Of a stretch of 64,000 bases of DNA, positions 14,612-25,168 are shown one piece after another. A program made the position numbers and the translations under genes. Positions within the stretch are counted from its first letter, which is position 1, and each line of letters opens with the position of its first letter. Under the pieces are notes generated by a model, which saw only the letters and a list, made by a program, of their open reading frames with translations, ran no database searches and was not told the origin of the DNA. Origin of the DNA: WS-9 sp036274595 (GTDB lineage Bacteria > Eisenbacteria > RBG-16-71-46 > SZUA-252); the NCBI GenBank assembly GCA_036274595.1, contig DASUFL010000053.1:12538-76537 (forward strand), given 5' to 3'.

Positions 14612-16846
14612 ATGGGCGTCAAGCGGTCGTCCGGATCGGCACGGGTGGAAGAGCAGCTCGTCCTCGAGTGGAAGCGCTACGCGGCCCGCCGCGTGCGCTC
14701 GGCCGACAAGGTCGCCGCCGGCGCGTGCTTCCTCGAGCCACGGCCATGCCCGTTCGAGGCTCGCCCCGATTTCGAGACGCGCTTCGTCCAGGACTGCGTG
14801 CACTGCGCGCGCGTCCACGACGCGGCCGAGCGGACGGGGGTCGCGTCGCCCGGATCGTCGGGCGTGCTCCCGACCTTGCCGCTCCTGACCCGCCTCCTCG
14901 AGGAGGAAGGGAACGGCCTGGCGCCGTCCGCGGGCGGAGACGGCGAGGATGGACGCTGGCGCGCCGCGGCCATCTTCCTCCGCGCGCTCCCGCTGCTCCA
15001 CGCATCCTCGCTTTCGGATCGCACCGCACGGATCCTGCTCGCCGCGATCGCGCGCGCGTACGAGGACGTGGTCGACACGATCCTGTTCTTCGAGGTCCCG
15101 TCCGAATCCTCGTCCCTCTCGCTCCTCGCCGCGTTCCGCCACGCCGATCTGGACGTGGGTCTCCCCGCGGCGGGGGGTCCGATCGACGTGGACGCGCTGG
15201 AGTCGACCGGTGCGTTCGACGGCGCCGTATTCGATCGCCTGCGCGAAGCACCGATCGCACTCGATCAGGATCGCGATCTGATCTCGGACGCCGTCTTCGA
15301 AGGGCGCACGGCGATCGTGCCCCGTCCCTCGCGCGAGCTCAGGCTCCCGACGCTCCTGGTCGAGCACCTTCCGGACGCGCCGGTCGCGATCCTGCCGGTC
15401 TTTGGACGGGAGCGCGTGCGGGGGCTTCTCGTCGTCTCGGCGGCGGCGGGGATCGCGGGATGGACGTCGGACCAGATGGAGCTCCTGACCGCGATCACGT
15501 CCCAGACCGGGATCGCGCTCGAGGCGGCCGGGCTTCTCGACGTGGCGCGCCGCCGGGGAACCGGGCTTCGCGCGCTCCTCGGGCTCGCCGTAGCGTCGCT
15601 CAAGACGCACCGCCCCGAGATTCTCGAGGCGGCGCTCTCCACGCTCGCGGCGTCGCTCGAAGCCCCGGCGGGCGTGGCGTGGACCTGGCAGCCGCGCGGC
15701 ACCGAAACGGGGCCGACGCGCCCCGACGTGCTGCCCGTGACTCACGGAGATCCCGCGGCGGAGGAGGCCGACCTTCTCGAGATGGGGGTCTCGCTCCGCC
15801 ACTGGCTCGAGGCCGACCCGAGGCCGATCGTGATCGACGACGTGCGGACCGATCCCCGCCTTCCGGGGACGCTCCCGCCTACGTGGCTCTCGGCGCTCGC
15901 GGTTCCGCTCAAATCGGAGGACGTGATCCGCGGCGCCGTCCTGCTCGTCCGGACCGGCGCGGACGGCGCGTCGCCCCGTCCGTTCCCGTCCGACGACGTC
16001 GCGATCGCGGAGCTCGGCGCTTCGATCGTCGCGCTGGTCGCGACGCGCGATCACATGGAGGGCGCCGCGTCGCGCGCTGAACGGCGCGTGCAGGAGCTCG
16101 AAGCGCAGCTTCGCCACGCGGACAAGATGTCGGTCGTCGGCGAGCGCGGCATCCAGGTGGCGCAGGAGATCCGGAACCCGATCGCGGCCATCACCGGCTT
16201 CGCGCGGCGCGCGCTCCGCACGATGGACGAGGGGGATCCGAACCGGGAGGCGATCGAGATCATCCTCCGCGAGACCGACCGCCTCGAGCGGATCTTGGTC
16301 GAGCAGGTCTCGCTCGCGCAGATGACGCGCCCGAGGCTCAAGCTCCAGAGCTTGAACGCGCTCGTGCAGGAAGTGCTCGAGCTCCAGTCGGAGGAGCTGG
16401 TGCGCCGCCGCGTGCGACTCTTGAAGCGGCTCTCGCCCGAAGTGCCGAGCCTCCTTCTCGACGGCGAGAAGATGAGGCACGTGCTCCTCCACATCCTCCA
16501 GTACGCGCTCCAGCAGGTCCCGAGCGGCGGCCGCGTGCGCGTCGAGACCCGGACCGGAACGGGACACGTGCAGGCCGAGATCGCGCACGACGGCCCCAAG
16601 ACGCCGGGCGAGAGCCTCGACCGTCTCTTCGTTCCGTTCTCCATGTCGCGGCGCTATGGCGCGGGCGTGGGGCTCGCGGTCGCCTACCAGATCGTGCGGG
16701 AGCATGGCGGGGAGATCCGGGCGCGGAGCGAAGGGGACTGGAGCAGCATCCTCACCATCTATCTGCCGGTCCGCGAGAACCAGGACCGCCGCGGCAAGCC
16801 CGACCGGCGGGCCGGCCGCAACGACCGCAGACGACGCCTGGCCTAG
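14612..16846 (+). CDS. GAF-domain histidine-kinase homologue, likely pseudokinase
   Basis: 744 residues from ATG 14612 (GGAGGGG upstream). The N-terminal part carries four cysteines (CFLEPRPCPFEAR and CVHCARVHD, about residues 39-70), a possible metal or cluster site. Two GAF-like regions follow (about 150-345 and 350-480), then a coiled coil, a HisKA-like helix pair (about 505-570) and an HATPase region (about 610-735). The phosphoacceptor position reads VAQEIRNP, with Gln518 where His is expected. The N box reads HILQYALQ, with Tyr631 for the Mg-binding Asn. D660 and the GAGVGLAVA glycine loop remain. It probably senses or scaffolds rather than autophosphorylates. No response regulator is adjacent. 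Confidence 0.82.
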   Translation: MGVKRSSGSARVEEQLVLEWKRYAARRVRSADKVAAGACFLEPRPCPFEARPDFETRFVQDCVHCARVHDAAERTGVASPGSSGVLPTLPLLTRLLEEEGNGLAPSAGGDGEDGRWRAAAIFLRALPLLHASSLSDRTARILLAAIARAYEDVVDTILFFEVPSESSSLSLLAAFRHADLDVGLPAAGGPIDVDALESTGAFDGAVFDRLREAPIALDQDRDLISDAVFEGRTAIVPRPSRELRLPTLLVEHLPDAPVAILPVFGRERVRGLLVVSAAAGIAGWTSDQMELLTAITSQTGIALEAAGLLDVARRRGTGLRALLGLAVASLKTHRPEILEAALSTLAASLEAPAGVAWTWQPRGTETGPTRPDVLPVTHGDPAAEEADLLEMGVSLRHWLEADPRPIVIDDVRTDPRLPGTLPPTWLSALAVPLKSEDVIRGAVLLVRTGADGASPRPFPSDDVAIAELGASIVALVATRDHMEGAASRAERRVQELEAQLRHADKMSVVGERGIQVAQEIRNPIAAITGFARRALRTMDEGDPNREAIEIILRETDRLERILVEQVSLAQMTRPRLKLQSLNALVQEVLELQSEELVRRRVRLLKRLSPEVPSLLLDGEKMRHVLLHILQYALQQVPSGGRVRVETRTGTGHVQAEIAHDGPKTPGESLDRLFVPFSMSRRYGAGVGLAVAYQIVREHGGEIRARSEGDWSSILTIYLPVRENQDRRGKPDRRAGRNDRRRRLA

Positions 16847-16847
16847 C

Positions 16848-16869
16848 GCTTCCGGGCGCGCCCGGAAGC
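16848..16869 (+). repeat. Perfect GC-rich hairpin just after the kinase homologue
   Basis: GCTTCCGGGC, 2-nt loop, GCCCGGAAGC, starting 1 nt after the stop codon. There is no T tract, so it may be a processing/stability hairpin or a weak terminator. Confidence 0.4.
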
Positions 16870-16880
16870 CGGTCCCGGCG

Positions 16881-16910
16881 TTGACCCTCCCGCTTCGACC
16901 GTGGTAGAGT
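16881..16910 (+). promoter_or_regulatory. Promoter of the tRNA-Phe/tRNA-Thr pair
   Basis: TTGACC (16881-16886), 18-nt spacer, TAGAGT (16905-16910), with the first tRNA base at 16922. Confidence 0.6.
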
Positions 16911-16921
16911 CGCCGCCCGGC

Positions 16922-16997
16922 GCGACCCTAGCTCAGTTGGTAGAGCACCACACTGAAAATGTGGGTGTCCGCAGTTCGATTCTGCGGGGTCGCACCA
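16922..16997 (+). tRNA. tRNA-Phe (GAA)
   Basis: A 76-nt cloverleaf with encoded CCA. The acceptor stem GCGACCC pairs with GGGTCGC, the anticodon loop is CTGAAAA, and the T loop is TTCGATT. Confidence 0.95.
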
Positions 16998-17040
16998 CTT
17001 TATGACTGCCTGATCGCGTTTCACGCGACTTCGCTATCGG

Positions 17041-17116
17041 GCTGGTGTAGCTCAGCTGGTAGAGCACGTCACTCGTAATGACGGGGTCACCGGTTCGATT
17101 CCGGTCACCAGCTCCA
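17041..17116 (+). tRNA. tRNA-Thr (CGT)
   Basis: 76 nt with encoded CCA. The acceptor stem GCTGGTG pairs with CACCAGC and the anticodon loop is CTCGTAA. It lies 43 nt after tRNA-Phe and is probably cotranscribed. A GC-rich C-run/G-run hairpin near 17173-17195 may separate it from glmM. Confidence 0.94.
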
Positions 17117-17218
17117 CTCCCCGGGTCGGCCGGCCCAGACCCTCGGCCACTCACGGACGTTCACGATCACGCCGCGCGCCCCCCCAGGGGGGCCGCGGCG
17201 CACGCACGGGGCCACTCC

Positions 17219-18619
17219 ATGACCGATCCATCCCGTAACGACCCGCTCGCGGGGCTCATGGTGAGCGCGTCCGGCGTGCGCGGCATCGTCGGGGAGGCCC
17301 TGACCCCCGACGTCGTGCTTCGCGTGACGGCGGCGCTCGGGTCCTTCTTGCGACAGGGCCCCATCGTGGTCGGCCGGGACACCCGCCCGACCGGGGCCTG
17401 GATCTCCCGGTTCGTCCAGGCGGTCCTCGTCGCCTCGGGGCGGGACGTCGTGGACGTCGGGATCGCGCCGACCCCCACCGTCCTCTTTGCCATCCGCCAT
17501 CACGACGCTGCCGGAGGCATCGCGGTCACCGCCAGCCACAACCCCGCTCCCTGGAACGCGCTCAAGCTCTTCGGTCCGGGGGGAACCTTTCTCAGCCCGG
17601 CGCAGTCCGAAGAGGTTGCACGGCGGGCGCGGGAGGGGGTGCGCTCCTGGACGCGGCACGACGGGATCGGCGCCTTCCTGGCCGATGACGAGGCGATCGG
17701 GCGGCACCGGGAGGCGATCCTCGCGCTTCCGGCGCTCACGCCGGATCGGATCCGCGAGCGGCGGTTCCGGGTTGCCGTGGATGCGGTCAACGGCGCCGGA
17801 TCGATCGCGGGCCCCGCGATCCTCGAGGCGCTCGGATGCGAGGTGCACGCGATCCACTGCACGCCGAACGGGAACTTCCCGCGCGTGGCGGAGCCCTTGC
17901 CCGAGAATCTCGGCGACCTGGGAGCCGAGGTGAAGCGCACCGGCGCCGCGGTGGGCTTCGCGTACGACCCGGACGCGGACCGGCTCGCGATCGTGGACGA
18001 GGAGGGGCGCCCGATCGGCGAGGAGCGGACGCTCCAGATCGCGGTCGACTGGGCGCTCGCGCGCACGCCGGGGCTCGTGGTGGTGAACGCGTCGACCTCG
18101 ATGGGGGTCGAGGCGATCGCCAGGCGGCATGGATCGACCGTGCTTCGGTCGCGCGTGGGCGAGGCCCACGTGGCGCAGCTCCTCCTCGAGCGCGAGGGAG
18201 CCATCGGCGGTGAAGGGAACGGCGGCGTGATCTATCCCGCGCTCCATGCGACGCGGGACGGGATCCTCGCGGCCGCGATCACGCTCGACTGGCTCGCTCA
18301 GGACGCGCGTCCCCTGTCCGCGCGGATCGCGGAGCTGCCGCCGCTCGTCATGGTGAAGAAGACGCTGCCGCTTCGTCTTAACGACGCGGCGGCGCTCGCG
18401 GACACGCTCGCGCGGAGCTTCCCGGACGCGGAGCGGAATGTATTGGACGGCGAAAAGTACCTCTGGGAAGATGCATGGGTACAAGTGCGCGCATCCGGGA
18501 CGGAGCCCATCGTGCGCATCCTGGCGGAGGCGGGTTCGCGCGAGCGCGCGGACGACCTCGTCCGCCGCGCGGCCGACGCAGTCGGCCGCTCTCAAGGCAG
18601 TGCAGCGAACAAAGCCTGA
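17219..18619 (+). CDS. glmM: Phosphoglucosamine mutase
   Basis: 466 residues, the usual length. The phosphoserine loop is VTASHNPAPWNALK, the Mg-binding loop is DPDADRLAIVDE, the sugar-binding loop is EGNGGVIYP, and the phosphate-binding loop near the end is RASGTEPIVRI. The family also contains phosphomannomutases. The immediate glmS neighbour (14 nt) makes glucosamine-6-P to glucosamine-1-P conversion for UDP-GlcNAc synthesis the best call. Confidence 0.88.
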   Translation: MTDPSRNDPLAGLMVSASGVRGIVGEALTPDVVLRVTAALGSFLRQGPIVVGRDTRPTGAWISRFVQAVLVASGRDVVDVGIAPTPTVLFAIRHHDAAGGIAVTASHNPAPWNALKLFGPGGTFLSPAQSEEVARRAREGVRSWTRHDGIGAFLADDEAIGRHREAILALPALTPDRIRERRFRVAVDAVNGAGSIAGPAILEALGCEVHAIHCTPNGNFPRVAEPLPENLGDLGAEVKRTGAAVGFAYDPDADRLAIVDEEGRPIGEERTLQIAVDWALARTPGLVVVNASTSMGVEAIARRHGSTVLRSRVGEAHVAQLLLEREGAIGGEGNGGVIYPALHATRDGILAAAITLDWLAQDARPLSARIAELPPLVMVKKTLPLRLNDAAALADTLARSFPDAERNVLDGEKYLWEDAWVQVRASGTEPIVRILAEAGSRERADDLVRRAADAVGRSQGSAANKA

Positions 18620-18633
18620 GGGGGGCTTCTAGC

Positions 18634-20459
<1,826 letters not shown>

Positions 20460-20463
<4 letters not shown>

Positions 20464-20870
20464 GCGCAGCGAAGGTCGAAGCCGGCCGGGTCGTCAAGAC
20501 CGACAGCGCGCCGAATGCCATCGGCCCCTACGCGCAGGGCCGCACCGGCGCCCTCGCGGGGCGGTGGATCGTCACGTCGGGGCAGGTCGGGATCGACCCC
20601 GCAACGCAGAAGCTCGTGTCCGGCGGCGTCGCCGCCGAGACGGAGCGCGCCATCCAGAATCTCGAAGCCATCCTCAAGGCGGGCGGTGGATCGCTCGCCG
20701 ACATCGTGAAGACCACGGTATTCCTCGCCGACATGGCGGAGTTCCGCGCGATGAACGAGGTCTACGCCAGGATGATGGGGGAGCCTTACCCCTCGCGCAG
20801 CACCATCGCCGTCCGCGAGCTGCCGCTCTCCGCCCGGGTCGAGATCGAGGCCTGGGCGTTCGTGGCGTGA
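20460..20870 (+). CDS. ridA: RidA family enamine/imine deaminase
   Basis: 136 residues from GTG overlapping the glmS stop (GTGA). Typical blocks are APNAIGPYAQGR, TSGQVGIDP, ETERAIQNLEAIL, VFLADMAEFRAMNEVYA and the C-terminal arginine-containing RSTIAVRELPLSARVEIEAWA. RidA removes reactive enamines such as 2-aminoacrylate. It overlaps selD by 4 nt. Confidence 0.9.
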
Positions 20871-21922
20871 GCCACACCCGCGAGGACATCTTCCGCCTCA
20901 CCGAGCAAGTCTCCTGCGCTGGCTGAGCGTCGAAGCTGGGTCCGGAGGACCTGCGCCAGGTGCTGAAAGGGCTCCCGGCTCCACCGAGGAGCGGGCGAGT
21001 GCTGGTCGGCCCCGAAACATGGGACGATGCCGGCGTGTACAAGATCTCGCCCAAGCTCGCTCTCGTCCAGACGGTGGACTTCCTGACCCCGGTCGTGAAC
21101 GACCCACAGGACTATGGACGGATCGCCGCGGCCAACGCGCTGAGCGACGTCTACGCGATGGGCGGGAAGCCCGTGTCCGCGCTCTCGATCGTCTGCTTCC
21201 CGGAGGGAGGCGACCTCGAGATCCTGCGCCTCATGCTGAAGGGAGGCGCGGAGATGCTGCGCAAGGCGGGCGTGGCTCTCCTCGGCGGACATTCGGTGCG
21301 CGACCGCGAGATCAAGTTCGGCTTCGCGGTGACGGGGGAGATCCATCCCAAGCGCGTGATCGCGAACTCGGGCGCGCGGAAGGGGGACCTTCTCGTGCTC
21401 ACGAAGCCGCTCGGGATCGGGATTCTCGCGACCGCGCTGAAGCGCCGGCTCCTGCCCAGGGCGACGCTCGCCCTGGCGACGCGCCAGATGCAGCAGCTCA
21501 ACGAGGCCGCCGCGGCCGCGATGCTGGCCGAGCGCGCGACCGCCGCGACCGACATCTCGGGCTTCGGCCTGCTCGGGCACTCGCTCAACATCGCGCGCGC
21601 GAGCAAGAAGACGATCCGGATCTGGAGCCGCGCGGTGCCGCTCCTGCCCGGTGTGCTCGAGTTCGCGGCGAGCGGCGTGGCTCCGGCCGGGCTCCATTCC
21701 AACGCGGCGTACCTGGCGCCCGAAACGCGGTACGATGAGGCCGTTCCCGAGCCGCTTCGCATGGCGTTGGTGGATCCGCAGACCTCCGGAGGGCTCCTCA
21801 TCGCCGTCGCGCCGTCGCGCGTGAAGACCCTCCTCGGCCGCCTCAAGCGCGCGCGCATCCAGGCGGCCGTGATCGGCGAAGTGCTCGCGCGCGCCGCCGC
21901 GCCCATCGAGGTCGCGGCTTGA
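20867..21922 (+). CDS. selD: Selenophosphate synthase, selenocysteine-containing (TGA = Sec at codon 20)
   Basis: 351 residues from GTG 20867, reading through an in-frame TGA at 20924-20926. The N-terminus reads SCAG-U-ASKLGPEDL, and Cys-type SelD proteins read CAGCAAKLGP at the same place, so the TGA replaces the catalytic Cys17-equivalent. The adjacent lysine (K23) is kept. Downstream blocks include QTVDFLTPVVNDP, DVYAMGGKP, GGHSVRD, TDISGFGLLGH and DPQTSGGLLIA. The enzyme makes selenophosphate from selenide and ATP for Sec-tRNA synthesis. A SECIS-like hairpin follows the TGA and the tRNA-Sec gene begins 6 nt after the stop. Automated annotation would likely truncate it to a later start. 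Confidence 0.93.
20937..20953 (+). promoter_or_regulatory. Bacterial SECIS-like hairpin in selD
   Basis: A 7-bp stem TGGGTCC/GGACCTG (two wobble pairs) closes a GGA loop at 20944-20946, 17 nt after the TGA. A short stem, a G in the first loop positions and this spacing fit the known bacterial SECIS rules for SelB recruitment. Confidence 0.65.
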
Positions 21923-21928
21923 CCGGAA

Positions 21929-22026
21929 GGGGACGGATGGGTTCTGGTGGACTCCGAGGACTTCAAATCCTTCTGTCGGGCGTCTCTGACGTCCGAGGTG
22001 GGTTCGATTCCCACACGTTCCCGCCA
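21929..22026 (+). tRNA. selC: tRNA-Sec (TCA), selC
   Basis: 98 nt with encoded CCA. Anticodon loop CTTCAAA (anticodon TCA); long 6-bp D stem GGGTTC/GGACTC with 4-nt loop TGGT; long variable arm TCGGGCG-TCTCTGA-CGTCCGA; T arm GTGGG-TTCGATT-CCCAC. The acceptor GGGGACG pairs with the 3' strand (an eighth G-A position is unpaired or non-canonical); the discriminator is G. All are hallmarks of selenocysteine tRNA. Confidence 0.95.
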
Positions 22027-22036
22027 CGCTCCCTGC

Positions 22037-22657
22037 GTGGATAGAGCCGCGACCGGGGCCCCGACGATCCGCTTCCTCCTCGCGCTGGCCCTGGTGATTG
22101 CCGCCGCACTCACGCCGGGCGCCGCTCGGGCGCAGGTGCCCGGCGCCTCACCCGGCGGAGTGTTCGTGCCGCCCCCGCGCGACTCCGTGGTCGTCACGCC
22201 GAGCGTGCCCCAGGCTCCCGAGCCCAAGAAGGAGAAGGCGGTCCCGGACACGACGAAGCACCGGTCGTCTCCGTTCAAGGTGATGCTCCGCTCCGCCGCC
22301 CTGCCGGGGTGGGGTCAGGTATACAATGGCAAGCTGGTCAAAGCGGGCGTCGTGGTGGCGGGCGAGGGCTTTCTCGTGTACAAAGCGTTGTCGGAGCTGT
22401 CGAAAGAGAACGACGCGATCCACCTCCAGGAATCCCTCGACCCGGACACGCCCGAGTACGACCAGGCCGTCCGCGACCAGGAATCGCACATGAATCAGAA
22501 GATCAACTACATCTGGTGGGCCGCCGCGGTCCACCTCCTCCAGATGGCCGACGCCTACGTCGACGCCAACCTCGCGGATTGGAGCGCCGAGGTCGGCCCC
22601 GATCCGGCTCGAGCCGCGGGGACGCGCGTCGCCCTGGCCTACCGCGTCCGGTTCTGA
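22037..22657 (+). CDS. DUF5683-like secreted/membrane protein
   Basis: 206 residues from GTG 22037, chosen because earlier in-frame starts lie inside the tRNA gene. A signal peptide (about 1-31, ending AARAQ) precedes a Pro-rich stretch, then the block SAALPGWGQVYNGKLVKAG near residue 85, typical of DUF5683 proteins of FCB-type bacteria. Another hydrophobic segment (NYIWWAAAVHLLQMADAYVD) lies near residue 157. Function unknown. It sits between selC and lepA. Confidence 0.75.
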   Translation: MDRAATGAPTIRFLLALALVIAAALTPGAARAQVPGASPGGVFVPPPRDSVVVTPSVPQAPEPKKEKAVPDTTKHRSSPFKVMLRSAALPGWGQVYNGKLVKAGVVVAGEGFLVYKALSELSKENDAIHLQESLDPDTPEYDQAVRDQESHMNQKINYIWWAAAVHLLQMADAYVDANLADWSAEVGPDPARAAGTRVALAYRVRF

Positions 22658-22667
22658 GCCCCACGAC

Positions 22668-24470
22668 ATGAAGCTTCGCGACAACGTCCGCAACTTCTGC
22701 ATCATCGCGCACATCGACCACGGGAAGTCGACGCTGGCGGACCGGCTGCTCGAGCGGACCCAGACCGTGCCCAAGTCGAAGATGAAGGACCAGGTGCTCG
22801 ACAACATGGACCTGGAGCGCGAGAAGGGGATCACGATCAAGTCGCACGCGATCGCGATGTCCTACACGGCGAAGGACGGCAAGACCTACCAGCTCAACCT
22901 CATCGACACGCCGGGGCACGTCGACTTCACGTACGAGGTGTCGCGGAGCCTCGCGGCGTGCGAGGGAGCCATCCTGGTCGTCGACGCGTCGCAGGGGGTC
23001 CAGGCGCAGACCATCTCGAACCTCTTCCTCGCGCTCGACCAGAAGCTCACGATCGTGCCGGTCCTCAACAAGGTGGATCTCCCGGCCGCGATGCCGGACG
23101 AGGTCTCGCTCGAGGTGGCGCAGCTCCTTCACTGCGATCCCGACGACGTGGTGCGGGTCTCGGCCAAGGAGGGGCGCAACATCGAAGGGGTGCTCGAGGC
23201 GATCGTCGCCAAGGTCCCGCCTCCCGAGGATCGCCGCGACGGAACGCTCCAGGCGCTCATCTTCGATTCCGTCTTCGATCAGTTCCGCGGCGTCATCGTC
23301 TACGTGCGTGTGATGCGCGGGGTGATCACTCCCGGGGAGACCATCCTCTTCCACTCGACCGACACGCGGTACGAAGTGCTCGAGGTGGGCGTGCTCCGCC
23401 TCGGCCTCGAGCCGAGGAACGAGCTCATCTCCGGCGACGTGGGCTACGTGATCGCGAACGTGAAGGTGGTCGCGGACGCGAAGGTGGGCGACACGATCCT
23501 CGACGCGGCCGATCCCAAGCCGGAGGCGCTGCCCGGCTACCGCCCGGTCAAGCCGATGGTCTTCTCGGGGCTCTATCCGATGGAGGCCGAGAGCTACGAG
23601 TCGCTCAAGGAGTCGCTTTCGCGGCTCCAGCTGAACGACGCCTCGCTCACGTACGAGCCCGAGACCTCGCTCGCGCTCGGCTTCGGGTTTCGCTGCGGCT
23701 TCCTCGGGCTCCTCCACATGGAGATCGTCCAGGAGCGGCTCACGCGCGAGCACAACGTCAACCTCATCGCGACCGTCCCGAGCGTGGAGTACCACGTGCT
23801 CAAGACGGACGGCGAAGTGATCATCGTCGAGAACCCCGCGCTCATGCCGCCGGCGCAGCAGATCGAGTCGATCGAGGAGCCCTACGTGCGCGCGGCGGTC
23901 GTGGTCCCCATCGAGTACGTGGGGAACATCATGAAGCTCGCCCAGGACCGCCGCGGCATCTTTGGCGGCATGGAGTATCCCAGCGAGCAGCGGGCCCATC
24001 TCACGTACGAGCTTCCGCTCGGGGAGATCGTCCTCGACTTCTACGACAAGTTGAAGTCCTTGAGCCGGGGCTACGCCTCGCTCGACTACGAGCTCGCGGG
24101 ATACAAGACGTCGGACCTCGTGAAGATGGATGTCCTCCTGAACGGAGACATGGTGGACGCGCTCTCGGTCATCGTGCACCGGGAAAAGGCGTACGATTGG
24201 GGGCGGGAGATCGCGCTCAAGCTCAAGGAGTTGATTCCCCGCCAGATGTTCCCGATCGCCGTCCAGGCCGCGATCGGGGGCCAGATCATCGCTCGCGAGA
24301 CGATTTCCGCTCTCCGGAAGAACGTGCTCGCCAAGTGCTACGGCGGCGACATCACCCGGAAGCGGAAGCTCCTCGAGAAGCAGCGCGAGGGGAAGCAGCG
24401 CATGAAGCAGATCGGAACCGTGCGCATCCCGCAGGAGGCGTTCCTCGCCGTCCTGCGCGTGGAGCGCTAG
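22668..24470 (+). CDS. lepA: Elongation factor 4 (LepA)
   Basis: 600 residues, standard length. G1 AHIDHGKST at 14-22, G3 DTPGHVDF, G4 NKVD, then domains II, III and V and the LepA-specific C-terminal domain ending GNIRKRKLL-like (here GGDITRKRKLLEKQREGK). A ribosomal GTPase that acts on stalled or mis-translocated ribosomes and in initiation. It is 10 nt after the DUF5683 gene and 18 nt before lepB; lepA-lepB linkage is widespread. Confidence 0.97.
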   Translation: MKLRDNVRNFCIIAHIDHGKSTLADRLLERTQTVPKSKMKDQVLDNMDLEREKGITIKSHAIAMSYTAKDGKTYQLNLIDTPGHVDFTYEVSRSLAACEGAILVVDASQGVQAQTISNLFLALDQKLTIVPVLNKVDLPAAMPDEVSLEVAQLLHCDPDDVVRVSAKEGRNIEGVLEAIVAKVPPPEDRRDGTLQALIFDSVFDQFRGVIVYVRVMRGVITPGETILFHSTDTRYEVLEVGVLRLGLEPRNELISGDVGYVIANVKVVADAKVGDTILDAADPKPEALPGYRPVKPMVFSGLYPMEAESYESLKESLSRLQLNDASLTYEPETSLALGFGFRCGFLGLLHMEIVQERLTREHNVNLIATVPSVEYHVLKTDGEVIIVENPALMPPAQQIESIEEPYVRAAVVVPIEYVGNIMKLAQDRRGIFGGMEYPSEQRAHLTYELPLGEIVLDFYDKLKSLSRGYASLDYELAGYKTSDLVKMDVLLNGDMVDALSVIVHREKAYDWGREIALKLKELIPRQMFPIAVQAAIGGQIIARETISALRKNVLAKCYGGDITRKRKLLEKQREGKQRMKQIGTVRIPQEAFLAVLRVER

Positions 24471-24488
24471 ACCGGAGGAACGAGGACG

Positions 24489-25157
24489 ATGGCCAGAGTC
24501 GCGACCACCTCCGCCGAACGGGCGCGCGCGCGCACCAAGTCCAGCATCCGCGAATACGTCGAGGCGCTGGTCCTCGCGATCGTGCTCACGATCGTCATCC
24601 GTGGGCTCGTCATCCAGGCGTTCCGGATCCCGACCGGCTCGATGGAGGACACGCTCCTCGTGGGCGACTTCCTCTTCGTGAACAAGATGGTCTACGGATC
24701 GGAGATCGACCTCGGCTTCAGCGGAAACCGCCTCTTCTACTATCGGTTCCCCTCGATCCGCCACCCCAAGGTGGGGGACATCATCGTCTTCCGCTACCCG
24801 GACGATCCCGCGCGCGACTTCATCAAGCGCTGCGTGGCCGTCGGCGGACAGACGGTGGAGATCCGGGACAAGGTACTCTACGTCGACGGGCATCCGCGCG
24901 AGGAGCCGTACGCGGTGCACAAGGACCCGCGCGTGCTTCCGCGGGAGGTGAACCAGCGGGACAACTTCGGACCGTTCGTCGTCCCGCAGGGACATCTCTT
25001 CATGATGGGAGACAACCGGGACAACAGCCAGGACAGCCGCTTCTGGGGCGCGCTCCCCGAGAACCTCGTGAAGGGGAAGGCGATGGTCCTCTACTGGTCC
25101 TGGGACGCGGACCGGAGGCTTCCGAGGCTCAACCGGATCTTCCGGCCGATCCTCTGA
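24489..25157 (+). CDS. lepB: Signal peptidase I
   Basis: 222 residues. One N-terminal transmembrane segment (about 26-42) leads to the catalytic Ser51 in RIPTGSMEDTLL, the general-base Lys113 in RDFIKRCVAVGG, and the C-terminal box GDNRDNSQDSR (174-184). It cleaves signal peptides of exported proteins at the outer face of the inner membrane. Confidence 0.95.
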   Translation: MARVATTSAERARARTKSSIREYVEALVLAIVLTIVIRGLVIQAFRIPTGSMEDTLLVGDFLFVNKMVYGSEIDLGFSGNRLFYYRFPSIRHPKVGDIIVFRYPDDPARDFIKRCVAVGGQTVEIRDKVLYVDGHPREEPYAVHKDPRVLPREVNQRDNFGPFVVPQGHLFMMGDNRDNSQDSRFWGALPENLVKGKAMVLYWSWDADRRLPRLNRIFRPIL

Positions 25158-25168
25158 CGGGGCGTCGC

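Noticed and set aside
18620..18633. glmS ribozyme
   Set aside because: Only 14 nt separate glmM and glmS; there is no room for the about 150-nt ribozyme.
20924..20926. In-frame TGA making selD look like a broken gene
   Set aside because: Position at the catalytic Cys, the SECIS-like hairpin and the adjacent tRNA-Sec explain it as selenocysteine.
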